From NCBI RefSeq assembly GCF_008693185.1, contig NZ_VXKN01000002.1, positions 310,001 through 374,000 of the forward strand: a DNA stretch of 64,000 nt, written 5' to 3'. Positions 56,548 through 64,000 of this stretch are shown one piece after another. Every line of letters begins with the position of its first letter. Position 1 is the first letter of the stretch. The position numbers and the translations under genes are program-made. The notes below the pieces were generated by a model that did no database searches, was not told the origin of the DNA, and saw only the letters and a program-made list of their open reading frames with translations. Source of the DNA: Acinetobacter qingfengensis (GTDB taxonomy: Bacteria; Pseudomonadota; Gammaproteobacteria; Pseudomonadales; Moraxellaceae).

Positions 56548-56985
56548 TTAATGTTGTGGCGCTGTATTAAAATAGCGTTGCATGATCACGTCGTAACACC
56601 ATTGATAAATAAAGGTAAAGATCACAATACTTAAAGCCAAACCAATATCCAGTAATAATGCATGAAACAAACTCATATTCAACATCCATGCAATCATAGG
56701 TACGGTAAATATTAATAGGCCTCCCTCAAAACCAATGGCATGCAATATCCGAATCATAACGGTACGCTCTGTCCAACCGGCCCGGGTTTCCAGTTTTTCA
56801 AAACCAAAATTAAAGAACATATTCCAGAATACTGAAGTGATGCTCATAATGATCCATAGAATTGTAGTATGTGTAAGATTTTGCTTTAAAAATAAACTTA
56901 ATAATGGTGTACCAATAATTAACAAGATCAACTCATAACACACCGCATGGATAATACGATGTTTTAATTGTTGTTTGGCTTGCAT
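56548..56985 (-). CDS. PACE family multidrug efflux transporter (AceI-like)
   Basis: 145 residues, four membrane segments in two tandem 2-segment repeats. Each repeat carries the family motif: RIIHAVCYELILL with E18, and RILHAIGFEGGLLIFTVPMIAW, plus WNMFFNFGFEKLE and FIYQWCYDVI. The same order is seen in AceI, the A. baumannii chlorhexidine exporter. It should be a proton-driven exporter of cationic biocides or short-chain polyamines. It has no adjacent LysR regulator, unlike the aceI/aceR locus. Confidence 0.93.
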   Translation of the reverse strand: MQAKQQLKHRIIHAVCYELILLIIGTPLLSLFLKQNLTHTTILWIIMSITSVFWNMFFNFGFEKLETRAGWTERTVMIRILHAIGFEGGLLIFTVPMIAWMLNMSLFHALLLDIGLALSIVIFTFIYQWCYDVIMQRYFNTAPQH

Positions 56986-57095
56986 GATATACTCTCAAAC
57001 ATAATGTAAATGAAGGTAAAGCCATTATATTTCTTAAATAATGAAAAATAAAATTAGTTTCTTTCAGATTTATTGATAGATAATAACACTGGATC

Positions 57096-57142
57096 AGGCT
57101 AAATCTCTTTTGCGATGAATCGCCAGAAGAGATTTAAGCCTA
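57096..57142 (-). repeat. Long hairpin after copZ
   Basis: AGGCTAAATCTCTTTTGCGAT and its near-complete complement pair over about 20 bp around a tiny loop, 20 bp past the copZ stop. There is no T-run, so it is not a plain terminator. Confidence 0.5.
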
Positions 57143-57161
57143 AGGTTTTTAAATGTAATCG

Positions 57162-57362
57162 TTATTCAGCCAAAATTTTTGCCGGATAACCTTCTTCCTG
57201 TAAAAGTGCAATCACCTTTGCCGAATCAAGACTAGAGTTCACAATAACTTGTTTTTGTTGCAAATCTACAGCAACTTTTGCCTGTGCATCAGCATCTTGT
57301 AATGCATTTGTTACCGCACGAACACAATGCCCACACGTCATATTTTCTACAGAAAATTTCAT
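57162..57362 (-). CDS. copZ: Copper chaperone CopZ
   Basis: 66 residues, a single heavy-metal-associated domain. The copper-binding motif is MTCGHC (C10, C13), followed by the ferredoxin-like fold ending EEGYPAKILAE. It passes Cu(I) to the divergent CopA ATPase. A CueR-type promoter lies directly upstream, and a hairpin follows its stop. Confidence 0.93.
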   Translation of the reverse strand: MKFSVENMTCGHCVRAVTNALQDADAQAKVAVDLQQKQVIVNSSLDSAKVIALLQEEGYPAKILAE

Positions 57363-57391
57363 TTTTCGATCCTCTATTGCGATAGATTGTC

Positions 57392-57422
57392 ATGATAAAG
57401 CTTACCACTGTGGTAAAGTCAA
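57392..57422 (-). promoter_or_regulatory. CueR-type promoter of copZ
   Basis: On the minus strand TTGACT (57417-57422) and TATCAT (57392-57397) are 19 bp apart; the spacer includes the palindrome TTACCACAGTGGTAA. Over-long spacing with a central dyad is typical of MerR-family (CueR) activation. Confidence 0.82.
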
Positions 57423-57451
57423 TGCGATTTATAAAATCATTTATTCAATAT

Positions 57452-57482
57452 TTGACCTTACCATAGGGTTAAGGTTTATCAT
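57452..57482 (+). promoter_or_regulatory. CueR-type promoter of copA
   Basis: TTGACC (57452-57457) and TATCAT (57477-57482) are 19 bp apart; the region between and around them shows the dyad ACCTTACC...GGTTAAGGT. It is 29 bp before the copA start. Confidence 0.85.
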
Positions 57483-57511
57483 CAATAAAATATAAAAAAC
57501 CGGAGCAGTTG

Positions 57512-59992
57512 ATGTCTATATCTCCTCAATTTTCCAAAAAGCTCGAACTCAATATAAATGGCATGTCATGTGCATCATGTGTAGCTCGTGTAGAACGTGC
57601 CTTAAAAAAAATCGATGGTGTCGAGGATGCAACAGTTAATCTCGCCACGGAAAAAGCAACTGTATTTGTAAAAGATCATCTAGATCCACAAATTTTGATT
57701 TCTACCTTAGATAAGGCTGGCTATCCAGCAGAATTATTACAAAGCCCGCATTCAGCCCAGCATATACAATTGGACATTGAAGGAATGAGTTGTGCATCTT
57801 GTGTAGGTCGTGTAGAAAAAGCCTTGAATAAAATAGAAGGTGTCAAAACTGCCACCGTAAATTTAGCAACAGAAAAAGCTGATATTCAACTTCAGCACCC
57901 TCTTACACCACAATTATTAATACAAGCAGTTGAAAAAGCCGGATATCAGGCAAAATTAGTACAAACCAGTACCACAAAAGATCTAAGTTTAAAACGAGAG
58001 CAGGAAGCACAAATACTTTATCGCCAATTTATCATTGCACTTATTTTTACGTTACCTGTTTTTATCCTTGAAATGGGTGGGCATCTGATTCCAGCGTTAC
58101 ATCACTGGATCATGATACACATCGGTCTAAATAATAGCTGGCTGATCCAATTTATTTTTGCCACAGTGGTATTGATTTTCCCCGGCAGACGATTTTATCA
58201 ACTCGGTATTCCGGCTTTATTCCGTGGTGCACCAGACATGAATTCTCTGGTTGCAGTTGGTACACTGGCTGCTTACAGTTATTCATTGATTGCCACTTTC
58301 CTACCACAATGGTTACCCGAACAAAATATTGCCGTTTACTATGAATCCGCTGTTGTTATTGTTACTTTAATCTTATTTGGACGCTATTTGGAAGCCCGAG
58401 CCAAAGGGCGCACATCTCAAGCTATTGCCCATTTAATTGGTTTACAGGCAAAAACCGCACATATTCAACGTGACCAACAAATCATTGATATTCCAGTAAA
58501 AGATTTACAGTTAAACGATGTCATGATCATTAAACCCGGAGAAAAAATTCCAACTGACGGCACAGTAATTGAGGGTTCAAGTTATGTGGATGAATCCATG
58601 ATGACTGGAGAACCGCTTGCTGTTGCAAAAGTAACAGATGATCAGGTCATTGGTGGTACAGTTAACCAACAAGGAAGTTTGCATGTACGTTGCACAGCAA
58701 TTGGTGAACAGACTGTTCTGGCTCAAATTGTGCAAATGGTAGAACAGGCACAAGGATCAAAGCTTCCCATTCAAACACAGGTTGATAAAGTAACCTTATG
58801 GTTTGTGCCTGCAGTGATGCTTCTTGCGTTAATTACTTTTGTCACATGGTTGATTCTCGCACCATCTCCTGCATTAAGTCTGGCTCTGGTGAATGCCGTT
58901 GCTGTCCTGATTATTGCCTGCCCTTGTGCAATGGGTCTTGCAACGCCAACATCAATTATGGTGGGTACAGGTCGCGCTGCTGAAATGGGGGTATTATTTC
59001 GTAATGGAGAAGCACTACAACGTCTAAAAGATACTCAAGTGGTTGCTTTTGACAAGACTGGCACACTGACGCAAGGTAAACCTGAACTAACAGAATTTAT
59101 CTGTGCCAATGGACAAAATCCCGATCATTTGCTGGCTTACGCAGCAAGTCTTGAAACACAATCAGAGCATCCTATTGCTCAAGCAATAGTACAAGCAGCT
59201 AGAGTTAAACAACTGGATTTATTAGCGATCGAGCATTTTCAGGCAATTGCTGGCTACGGCATTCAGGGATTTATCGAATCTCGCACAGTTTATATTGGTG
59301 CAGCACGTTTTATGCAAAAACTTGATTTTGCCATTGATGAATTCTTGCAACAAGCACAACAATTCGCAGAACAAGGTAAAACCCCTTTTTACTTGGCAAT
59401 AGAACAACAGGTTGTTGCCATGTTTGCAGTGACTGATCCGGTTAAGCCAGACTCCAAACATGCCATCGAACAATTACACCAACTTGGTTTACACGTTGCC
59501 ATGATCAGTGGGGATAATCAGAAAACTGCCCAATATATTGCCCAACAATTAGGAATTGATGATGTTGTCGCAGAAGTACTCCCTGAACAAAAAGTACAAA
59601 GCTTACAAGCACTCAAACAAAAATATGCTGTGACTGCTTATGTTGGAGATGGTATTAATGATGCACCTGCTCTAGCTGCTGCCGATGTAGGTTTAGCCAT
59701 TGGTACAGGTACAGACGTTGCGATAGAAACTGCCGATGTTGTGCTGATGTCAGGTAGCATTCAGGGTGTCGTAAACGCTTTTGCAATTTCAAAAGCGACC
59801 ATCAGTAATATTAAACAAAATTTATTCTGGGCTTTTGCTTACAATGTTGCACTTATTCCTGTCGCAGCAGGATTACTCTACCCCAAATTTGGAATTTTGT
59901 TGTCACCGATGTTTGCAGCAGCAGCAATGGCATTGTCATCAGTTTTTGTACTCAGTAATGCTTTACGCTTAAAAACTTTTAAATTTAGGTAA
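57512..59992 (+). CDS. copA: Copper-exporting P1B-type ATPase CopA
   Basis: 826 residues from ATG 57512, with GGAG six bases upstream; the TTG one codon earlier is not preferred. Two N-terminal HMA domains hold copper at C20-C23 and C94-C97 (each GMSCASC). The core shows [12 protein letters not shown] in the sixth membrane helix, DKTGTLTQG as the phosphorylation site, SEHPIAQAI (the HP motif) and [16 protein letters not shown]. It pumps Cu(I) out of the cytosol. It is followed by cueR and preceded by a CueR-type promoter. Confidence 0.97.
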   Translation: MSISPQFSKKLELNINGMSCASCVARVERALKKIDGVEDATVNLATEKATVFVKDHLDPQILISTLDKAGYPAELLQSPHSAQHIQLDIEGMSCASCVGRVEKALNKIEGVKTATVNLATEKADIQLQHPLTPQLLIQAVEKAGYQAKLVQTSTTKDLSLKREQEAQILYRQFIIALIFTLPVFILEMGGHLIPALHHWIMIHIGLNNSWLIQFIFATVVLIFPGRRFYQLGIPALFRGAPDMNSLVAVGTLAAYSYSLIATFLPQWLPEQNIAVYYESAVVIVTLILFGRYLEARAKGRTSQAIAHLIGLQAKTAHIQRDQQIIDIPVKDLQLNDVMIIKPGEKIPTDGTVIEGSSYVDESMMTGEPLAVAKVTDDQVIGGTVNQQGSLHVRCTAIGEQTVLAQIVQMVEQAQGSKLPIQTQVDKVTLWFVPAVMLLALITFVTWLILAPSPALSLALVNAVAVLIIACPCAMGLATPTSIMVGTGRAAEMGVLFRNGEALQRLKDTQVVAFDKTGTLTQGKPELTEFICANGQNPDHLLAYAASLETQSEHPIAQAIVQAARVKQLDLLAIEHFQAIAGYGIQGFIESRTVYIGAARFMQKLDFAIDEFLQQAQQFAEQGKTPFYLAIEQQVVAMFAVTDPVKPDSKHAIEQLHQLGLHVAMISGDNQKTAQYIAQQLGIDDVVAEVLPEQKVQSLQALKQKYAVTAYVGDGINDAPALAAADVGLAIGTGTDVAIETADVVLMSGSIQGVVNAFAISKATISNIKQNLFWAFAYNVALIPVAAGLLYPKFGILLSPMFAAAAMALSSVFVLSNALRLKTFKFR

Positions 59993-60001
59993 TCAAAAAA
60001 C

Positions 60002-60397
60002 ATGAACATTAGCCAAGCTGCACATCTCAGTCGTATCAGTGCCAAAATGATTCGCTATTATGAAAATATTGGGCTGCTTCCAAAAGTTGCCCGTAGCCAT
60101 ACTGGTTATCGGGAATATTTCCCAGTCGATATAGAACGGTTAAAGTTCATTTATCAAGCCAGACAATTGGGATTTTCACTGGACACGATTAAAACCTTAT
60201 TACAATTACAGCAGGATCAACATCGCCGTAGTGCGGATGTCAAATATATCGCACAACAACATGTTGACGAATTGGAAAATAAAATCCAGAAAATGCAGGC
60301 AATGGTTAAACATTTAAAGCTGTTAATTCAGGATTGTGCAGGTGATCAAACACCAGATTGCGTCATTTTAAATAAGATTCAACAAGAGGACATTTGA
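60002..60397 (+). CDS. cueR: Copper-responsive MerR regulator CueR
   Basis: 131 residues. The helix-turn-helix (ISQAAHLSRISAKMIRYYENIGLLP) is followed by a dimerising helix. The copper ligands are C112 and C120 (DCAGDQTPDC), exactly the positions in E. coli CueR. It starts 9 bp after copA and is in an operon with it, giving positive autoregulation through the copA promoter. Confidence 0.95.
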   Translation: MNISQAAHLSRISAKMIRYYENIGLLPKVARSHTGYREYFPVDIERLKFIYQARQLGFSLDTIKTLLQLQQDQHRRSADVKYIAQQHVDELENKIQKMQAMVKHLKLLIQDCAGDQTPDCVILNKIQQEDI

Positions 60398-60429
60398 ATA
60401 TTGTTATACTAATATCATAGATATAAAAA

Positions 60430-60816
60430 TTAAGGCCCACTCACTCGTTCAATTTTTACGTTACCAACACCAGCATTAGCCAAACCAATCGCTTGAGCTG
60501 CGCCGTAGGATAAATCCAGTACACGATTACCATGGAAAGGGCCACGATCATTTACTTTAACCACGACGCTTTTGCCATTACTCTTATTGGTCACACGGAT
60601 ATAACAATTTAACGGTAAGCTTCGATGTGCCGCAGTCAATGCATTGGCATTAAAACGATCACCACTTGCTGTTTTACGTCCATGAAATTCACGACCATAC
60701 CACGATGCCATACCACTCTGTACAAACCCTGTTTTTGCTTGCGTCTGGCTGCTTAAGGTCATCATGGGTGAAATTGCCAATATTGCCAGCAACATTGTTT
60801 TGAATAACTTATGCAT
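60430..60816 (-). CDS. RlpA-like septal ring protein (small form)
   Basis: 128 residues. Signal peptide about 1-27 (TMLLAILAISPMMTLSSQTQA, no clear lipobox). The domain is the RlpA double-psi beta barrel with ASWYGREFHGRKTASGDRFN, LTAAHRSLPLNCYIRV, VVKVNDRGPFHGNRVLDLS, which in RlpA cleaves naked glycan strands. The catalytic Glu/Asp and His of RlpA appear to be present (E in GREF, H in AAHRS, D in NDRGP). It lacks a SPOR domain. Confidence 0.9.
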   Translation of the reverse strand: MHKLFKTMLLAILAISPMMTLSSQTQAKTGFVQSGMASWYGREFHGRKTASGDRFNANALTAAHRSLPLNCYIRVTNKSNGKSVVVKVNDRGPFHGNRVLDLSYGAAQAIGLANAGVGNVKIERVSGP

Positions 60817-61215
60817 ATTTACTCCTTTTAAATCAGTACGGATATATGCAGGGAGAACAAGATGAACAAATATTCATCAAAAAATAAGAAGTGGCGATAA
60901 TATTGCGCAAAAAACTATCCGTCTAGAAAAAACAACCAAATGATTAGAAATTGCCAAAATATAGATTAATTAATAAACAATATTGTAACATAATATTAAT
61001 AAAGACTTATTTTTATTCAATTTTAACAAATTTAAGTTGTTTTTTTTATTTCCATTTATTTAATTTGGTTTTATCTATAAATATAAAGCAGTTATAGATA
61101 CTCAATTATAGATAAATTATGAATAAATACAACTTTTCGAAAAATGCTTTTAAATCATATTTTCATACTTAAAGACAAGTTCATAACAATTTTATTTAAA
61201 AATAGCATTCTTACA
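60817..61215. other. AT-rich intergenic region before the RlpA-like gene
   Basis: About 400 bp between the RlpA-like gene and the putA 3' end, containing a TTATAGATA repeat near 61090-61117 and no recognisable gene. Confidence 0.5.
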
Positions 61216-61260
61216 AAAGCCCCCTAGATTTCCTTGCGAAAAGAAAACCAGGGGAAAAGG
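61216..61260 (-). terminator. Imperfect hairpin after putA
   Basis: On the minus strand CCCCTGG...TTC pairs with AAGGAAATCTAGGGG, followed by a short T-run (GGCTTTTG). A putative terminator about 50 bp past the putA stop. Confidence 0.5.
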
Positions 61261-61305
61261 ATTTATAGATACTTTTGTACTAAATCTAGTTTCATTTAAA
61301 CAGGT

Positions 61306-64000
61306 TTATTCAGACATAGTCATCAAACTTGCGTTACCACCAGCCGCCGCAGTATTGATGCTTATCGCATGCTCAATGACCAATCGTTCCAAAGGAATAT
61401 CAGCATAATCGCTTAAATGTGTTATCCCAACAATGGCTTTCTGATGAGAAAAAACCGCCTGCTGAAGTACAATGAGGTGGTCTGTTGTACCATGATGTAA
61501 AACAGCATCAAATTTTTCTGTTAAAGGATTTTTTACCACATCAATTGCTTGTCTAATCTCTTTCGGCAAGCTTTGTTGATATTTTTGTATAAAGTGACTG
61601 TCACTAGCAATCAATGCTTTTGCATTAACCGCAAAGATTGCCAATAATTGATACGCTTGTTCAGCCTCATTCGAGGCAATGGACAATACTTTTTCACGAG
61701 GCATGATCACATATTGATTACTTTCCCCTGTTGGACCTTGTAATTCATAAACAGTATCAATCATAAATGGATGAATAACACGATCATTGAGTTCAGGCAT
61801 GTACTGCTCTAACCATTGTTTAAATTTATGGTAATTTGCCAAAGCCTCTGTATTTTGATTTTTATAGATGGCTTTAACTGCAAAAGGTTGTGTTAGCCCA
61901 GTTGCAACATAGCCACGCATTAACTTATATAAGTACAAAGGGCCACCTGCTTTCGGGCCTGTACCAGATAGACCTTCTCCACCAAATGGCTGTACGCCCA
62001 CCACAGCACCGACAATATTCCGATTAATATATAAATTCCCAACATTGGCATGATCTATTACTTGCTGTATGGTTTGGTCAATTCGGGTATGTAATCCCAT
62101 GGTTAAACCATACCCTTTGGCATTAATCTGCTGTAATAAAGCTTCAATTTGTCCTGCTTTATATCTCACTAAATGCAATACCGGCCCAAAGATTTCACGT
62201 TGCAGATCATTTAAATCCGGTAATTCAATCAAAGTTGGTAAAACAAAAGTGCCTTGCTGTGCGATATTTTCAAGATTATTCGTTTCATTAAATGTACCCT
62301 GATACACTGGGTAACCTTTGGTCTGCATCGTCTGGATATGTTTTTCAATATTTTGTAATGCTTCATGATCAATGACAGGGCCAATATCGGTTTGTAATTT
62401 GTCAGGATTACCTACACGTAGTTGCTGCATTGCACCTTTAAGCATTTTAATAACAGTATCAGCACAATCTTCCTGTACACAAAGAATCCGTAAGGCTGAA
62501 CAGCGTTGACCTGCACTATCAAATGCGGAATTAATCACATCAAAAACAACTTGTTCTGTTAAGGCAGAAGAATCCACAATCATGGCATTTTGACCACCAG
62601 TTTCTGCAATCAAAGTCACCGGTTGCCCATCGAAGGTTAAACGCTGCGCCACGGTTTTTTGCAAAATTCTGGCAACTTCTGTTGATCCTGTAAACATGAT
62701 GCCATTGACCATGTCATGCTGACTCAATGCAGCACCAACCGTTTCTCCCCGTCCCGGTAGCAATTGTAAAATAGATTCAGGAATACCGGCTTCATGCAAT
62801 ATTTTTACTGCCTGAAAAGCGATTAAAGAGGTTTGTTCCGCAGGTTTAGCCAGCACACTATTTCCTGTCACCAGTGCCGCAGCAATTTGTCCGCTAAAAA
62901 TAGCAAGCGGAAAATTCCATGGACTGATACATAATACAACTCCTAATCCTTTAATATTTTCAGGATGAGTGAGGCTTTGTGCGTGTTGCGCATAATATCT
63001 CAGAAAGTCTACTGCTTCTCTGACTTCTGCGATGGCATTTGCGTAGGTTTTACCACTTTCACGACACAATAACACCATGAGTTCCAAAAGCCTTGATTCC
63101 ATGATATCAGCAGCATGTTCCAGACATTTTGCCCGTAGGGTGACTGGTTGTGCCTGCCATTCAGGTTGATGTTGCTGAGCATTTTGCAAAGCCAATTGAA
63201 TTTGTCGCGCTGAAGCTTCAAATACTGCACCGACCAGATCCTGATGATTTGCAGGATTAAGAATAGCTTGAGGTGAGCCTTCGGTTTCTATGGTATCACC
63301 AGCCACCAATGGAGAACTTTGCCATGTATGTTGTGCATATTGCTGAACAACCTGATTGAGCTGCAATAAACATGAATCATCTGTAAGATCAAAACCTTGT
63401 GAATTTTTACGCCCTAACAAATAAATGTCTTTTGGGTAAGGGATTTTATGATTTTTTAAACCAATATACCCATCCTTCTCGGCATTGATCGCAATATCCT
63501 GTGCCGGAGATCGGATTAAATCCTGTATATCCAGATTTTCATCAGCAATTCGATTCACAAAAGATGAATTTGCACCATTTTCTAATAGTCTGCGAACCAG
63601 ATAAGCCAATAGGGTTTCATGATTTCCTACAGGGGCATAAATTCGACATGGTACGCCTAATTTACCTTCTTCACATGATCCCACAACGTTTGCATATAAA
63701 GGTTCCCCCATACCATGTAAACATTGAAATTCATATTGATCAGGATAATATTTTTCTGGATCAGCTAAATGATAGATGGTTGCCAGACTGTGCGCATTAT
63801 GTGTGGCAAATTGCGGATAAATTGCTTCAGGTTCAGCCAAAAGTTTTTTCGCACAGGCGATATAGGATAAATCGGTATGAACTTTACGTGTATATACAGG
63901 ATAATCACTCATCCCATCAATTTGGGCTTTTTTAATTTCACTGTCCCAATATGCACCTTTAACCAAACGTATCATTAAGCGATGCTGACTACGTTTGGCC
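61306..64000 (-). CDS. putA: Bifunctional proline dehydrogenase/P5C dehydrogenase PutA (N-terminus outside window)
   Basis: About 898 residues remain; the frame stays open at the right edge. The PRODH C-terminal part shows RLVKGAYWDSEIK, PQFATHNAHSLATI and YEFQCLHGMGEPLY; the P5C dehydrogenase follows with NFPLAIFSGQIAAALVTGN, the NAD motif FTGSTEVARI, catalytic glutamate in ETGGQNA and cysteine in GQRCSA. A C-terminal domain of about 200 residues continues to the end (NTAAAGGNASLMTMSE). It converts proline to glutamate. An N-terminal DNA-binding domain cannot be checked here. Confidence 0.95.
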   Translation of the reverse strand, partial: AKRSQHRLMIRLVKGAYWDSEIKKAQIDGMSDYPVYTRKVHTDLSYIACAKKLLAEPEAIYPQFATHNAHSLATIYHLADPEKYYPDQYEFQCLHGMGEPLYANVVGSCEEGKLGVPCRIYAPVGNHETLLAYLVRRLLENGANSSFVNRIADENLDIQDLIRSPAQDIAINAEKDGYIGLKNHKIPYPKDIYLLGRKNSQGFDLTDDSCLLQLNQVVQQYAQHTWQSSPLVAGDTIETEGSPQAILNPANHQDLVGAVFEASARQIQLALQNAQQHQPEWQAQPVTLRAKCLEHAADIMESRLLELMVLLCRESGKTYANAIAEVREAVDFLRYYAQHAQSLTHPENIKGLGVVLCISPWNFPLAIFSGQIAAALVTGNSVLAKPAEQTSLIAFQAVKILHEAGIPESILQLLPGRGETVGAALSQHDMVNGIMFTGSTEVARILQKTVAQRLTFDGQPVTLIAETGGQNAMIVDSSALTEQVVFDVINSAFDSAGQRCSALRILCVQEDCADTVIKMLKGAMQQLRVGNPDKLQTDIGPVIDHEALQNIEKHIQTMQTKGYPVYQGTFNETNNLENIAQQGTFVLPTLIELPDLNDLQREIFGPVLHLVRYKAGQIEALLQQINAKGYGLTMGLHTRIDQTIQQVIDHANVGNLYINRNIVGAVVGVQPFGGEGLSGTGPKAGGPLYLYKLMRGYVATGLTQPFAVKAIYKNQNTEALANYHKFKQWLEQYMPELNDRVIHPFMIDTVYELQGPTGESNQYVIMPREKVLSIASNEAEQAYQLLAIFAVNAKALIASDSHFIQKYQQSLPKEIRQAIDVVKNPLTEKFDAVLHHGTTDHLIVLQQAVFSHQKAIVGITHLSDYADIPLERLVIEHAISINTAAAGGNASLMTMSE

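Noticed and set aside
1..64000. CRISPR arrays, insertion sequences, rRNA genes
   Set aside because: No regularly spaced repeats, no transposase, and no rRNA sequence seen on either strand.

Overview
The window looks like chromosomal DNA from an Acinetobacter-type gammaproteobacterium (Moraxellaceae). It is AT-rich. It carries the rubredoxin/rubredoxin reductase/esterase/oxyR cluster (rubA-rubB-estB-oxyR) known from Acinetobacter, a PACE-family transporter close to AceI, a fused RlmKL, AcnB, a CysN with a degenerate C-terminal extension, and an inactive PyrC homologue next to pyrB. The genus is inferred from gene content and order. No rRNA, CRISPR array or insertion sequence was seen.

Layout. 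1-5383 is the end of a P2-like prophage: capsid (N, cut by the window edge) and scaffold/protease (O) on the minus strand, terminase (P) and portal (Q) on the plus strand, then a terminator, a cos-like GC-rich site and an AT-rich attachment arm. It abuts the 3' end of tRNA-Arg(CCG), the probable integration target. 5573-17700 is housekeeping: pyrB plus a catalytically dead dihydroorotase homologue, a pirin, rlmKL, acnB, grxB and small enzymes. 17718-24959 is sulfur and redox metabolism: cysN-cysD, an Aer-like PAS protein, a CysJ-like flavoprotein, an OsmC protein and metR. 25036-29482 holds two alcohol dehydrogenases with separate terminators and the divergent argO/argP pair. 29686-35836 is a complete urease operon, ureD-A-B-(GNAT)-C-(phosphatase)-E-F-G, with two non-urease genes embedded.

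36028-45576 contains the alternative ribosomal protein L36 behind a Zur-like box, an NlpE-like lipoprotein, a quinone oxidoreductase, two tandem tRNA-Leu(UAG) genes, a patatin plus eukaryotic-like kinase operon, a DUF815 ATPase, a MerR/cation-transporter pair with a typical long-spacer promoter, tsaD, rpsU and yqeY. 46358-51921 holds rubA-rubB-estB-oxyR and a LysR regulator divergent from an LrgA/LrgB-type pair. 52089-56985 holds a 2-hydroxyacid dehydrogenase overlapping a gene that resembles the DNA polymerase III psi subunit, two DUF proteins, a sulfate-binding protein and the PACE transporter. 57162-60397 is a copper module: copZ and copA diverge from two CueR-type promoters, and cueR follows copA. 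The window closes with an RlpA-like protein and the 3' part of putA.

Most operons are ordinary. The points most worth a second look are the psi-like protein, the degenerate APS-kinase tail of CysN, the kinase with an altered catalytic loop coupled to a patatin, the GNAT and phosphatase inside the urease operon, the Zur-like box before the L36 paralogue, and the cos/attachment structure of the prophage end.
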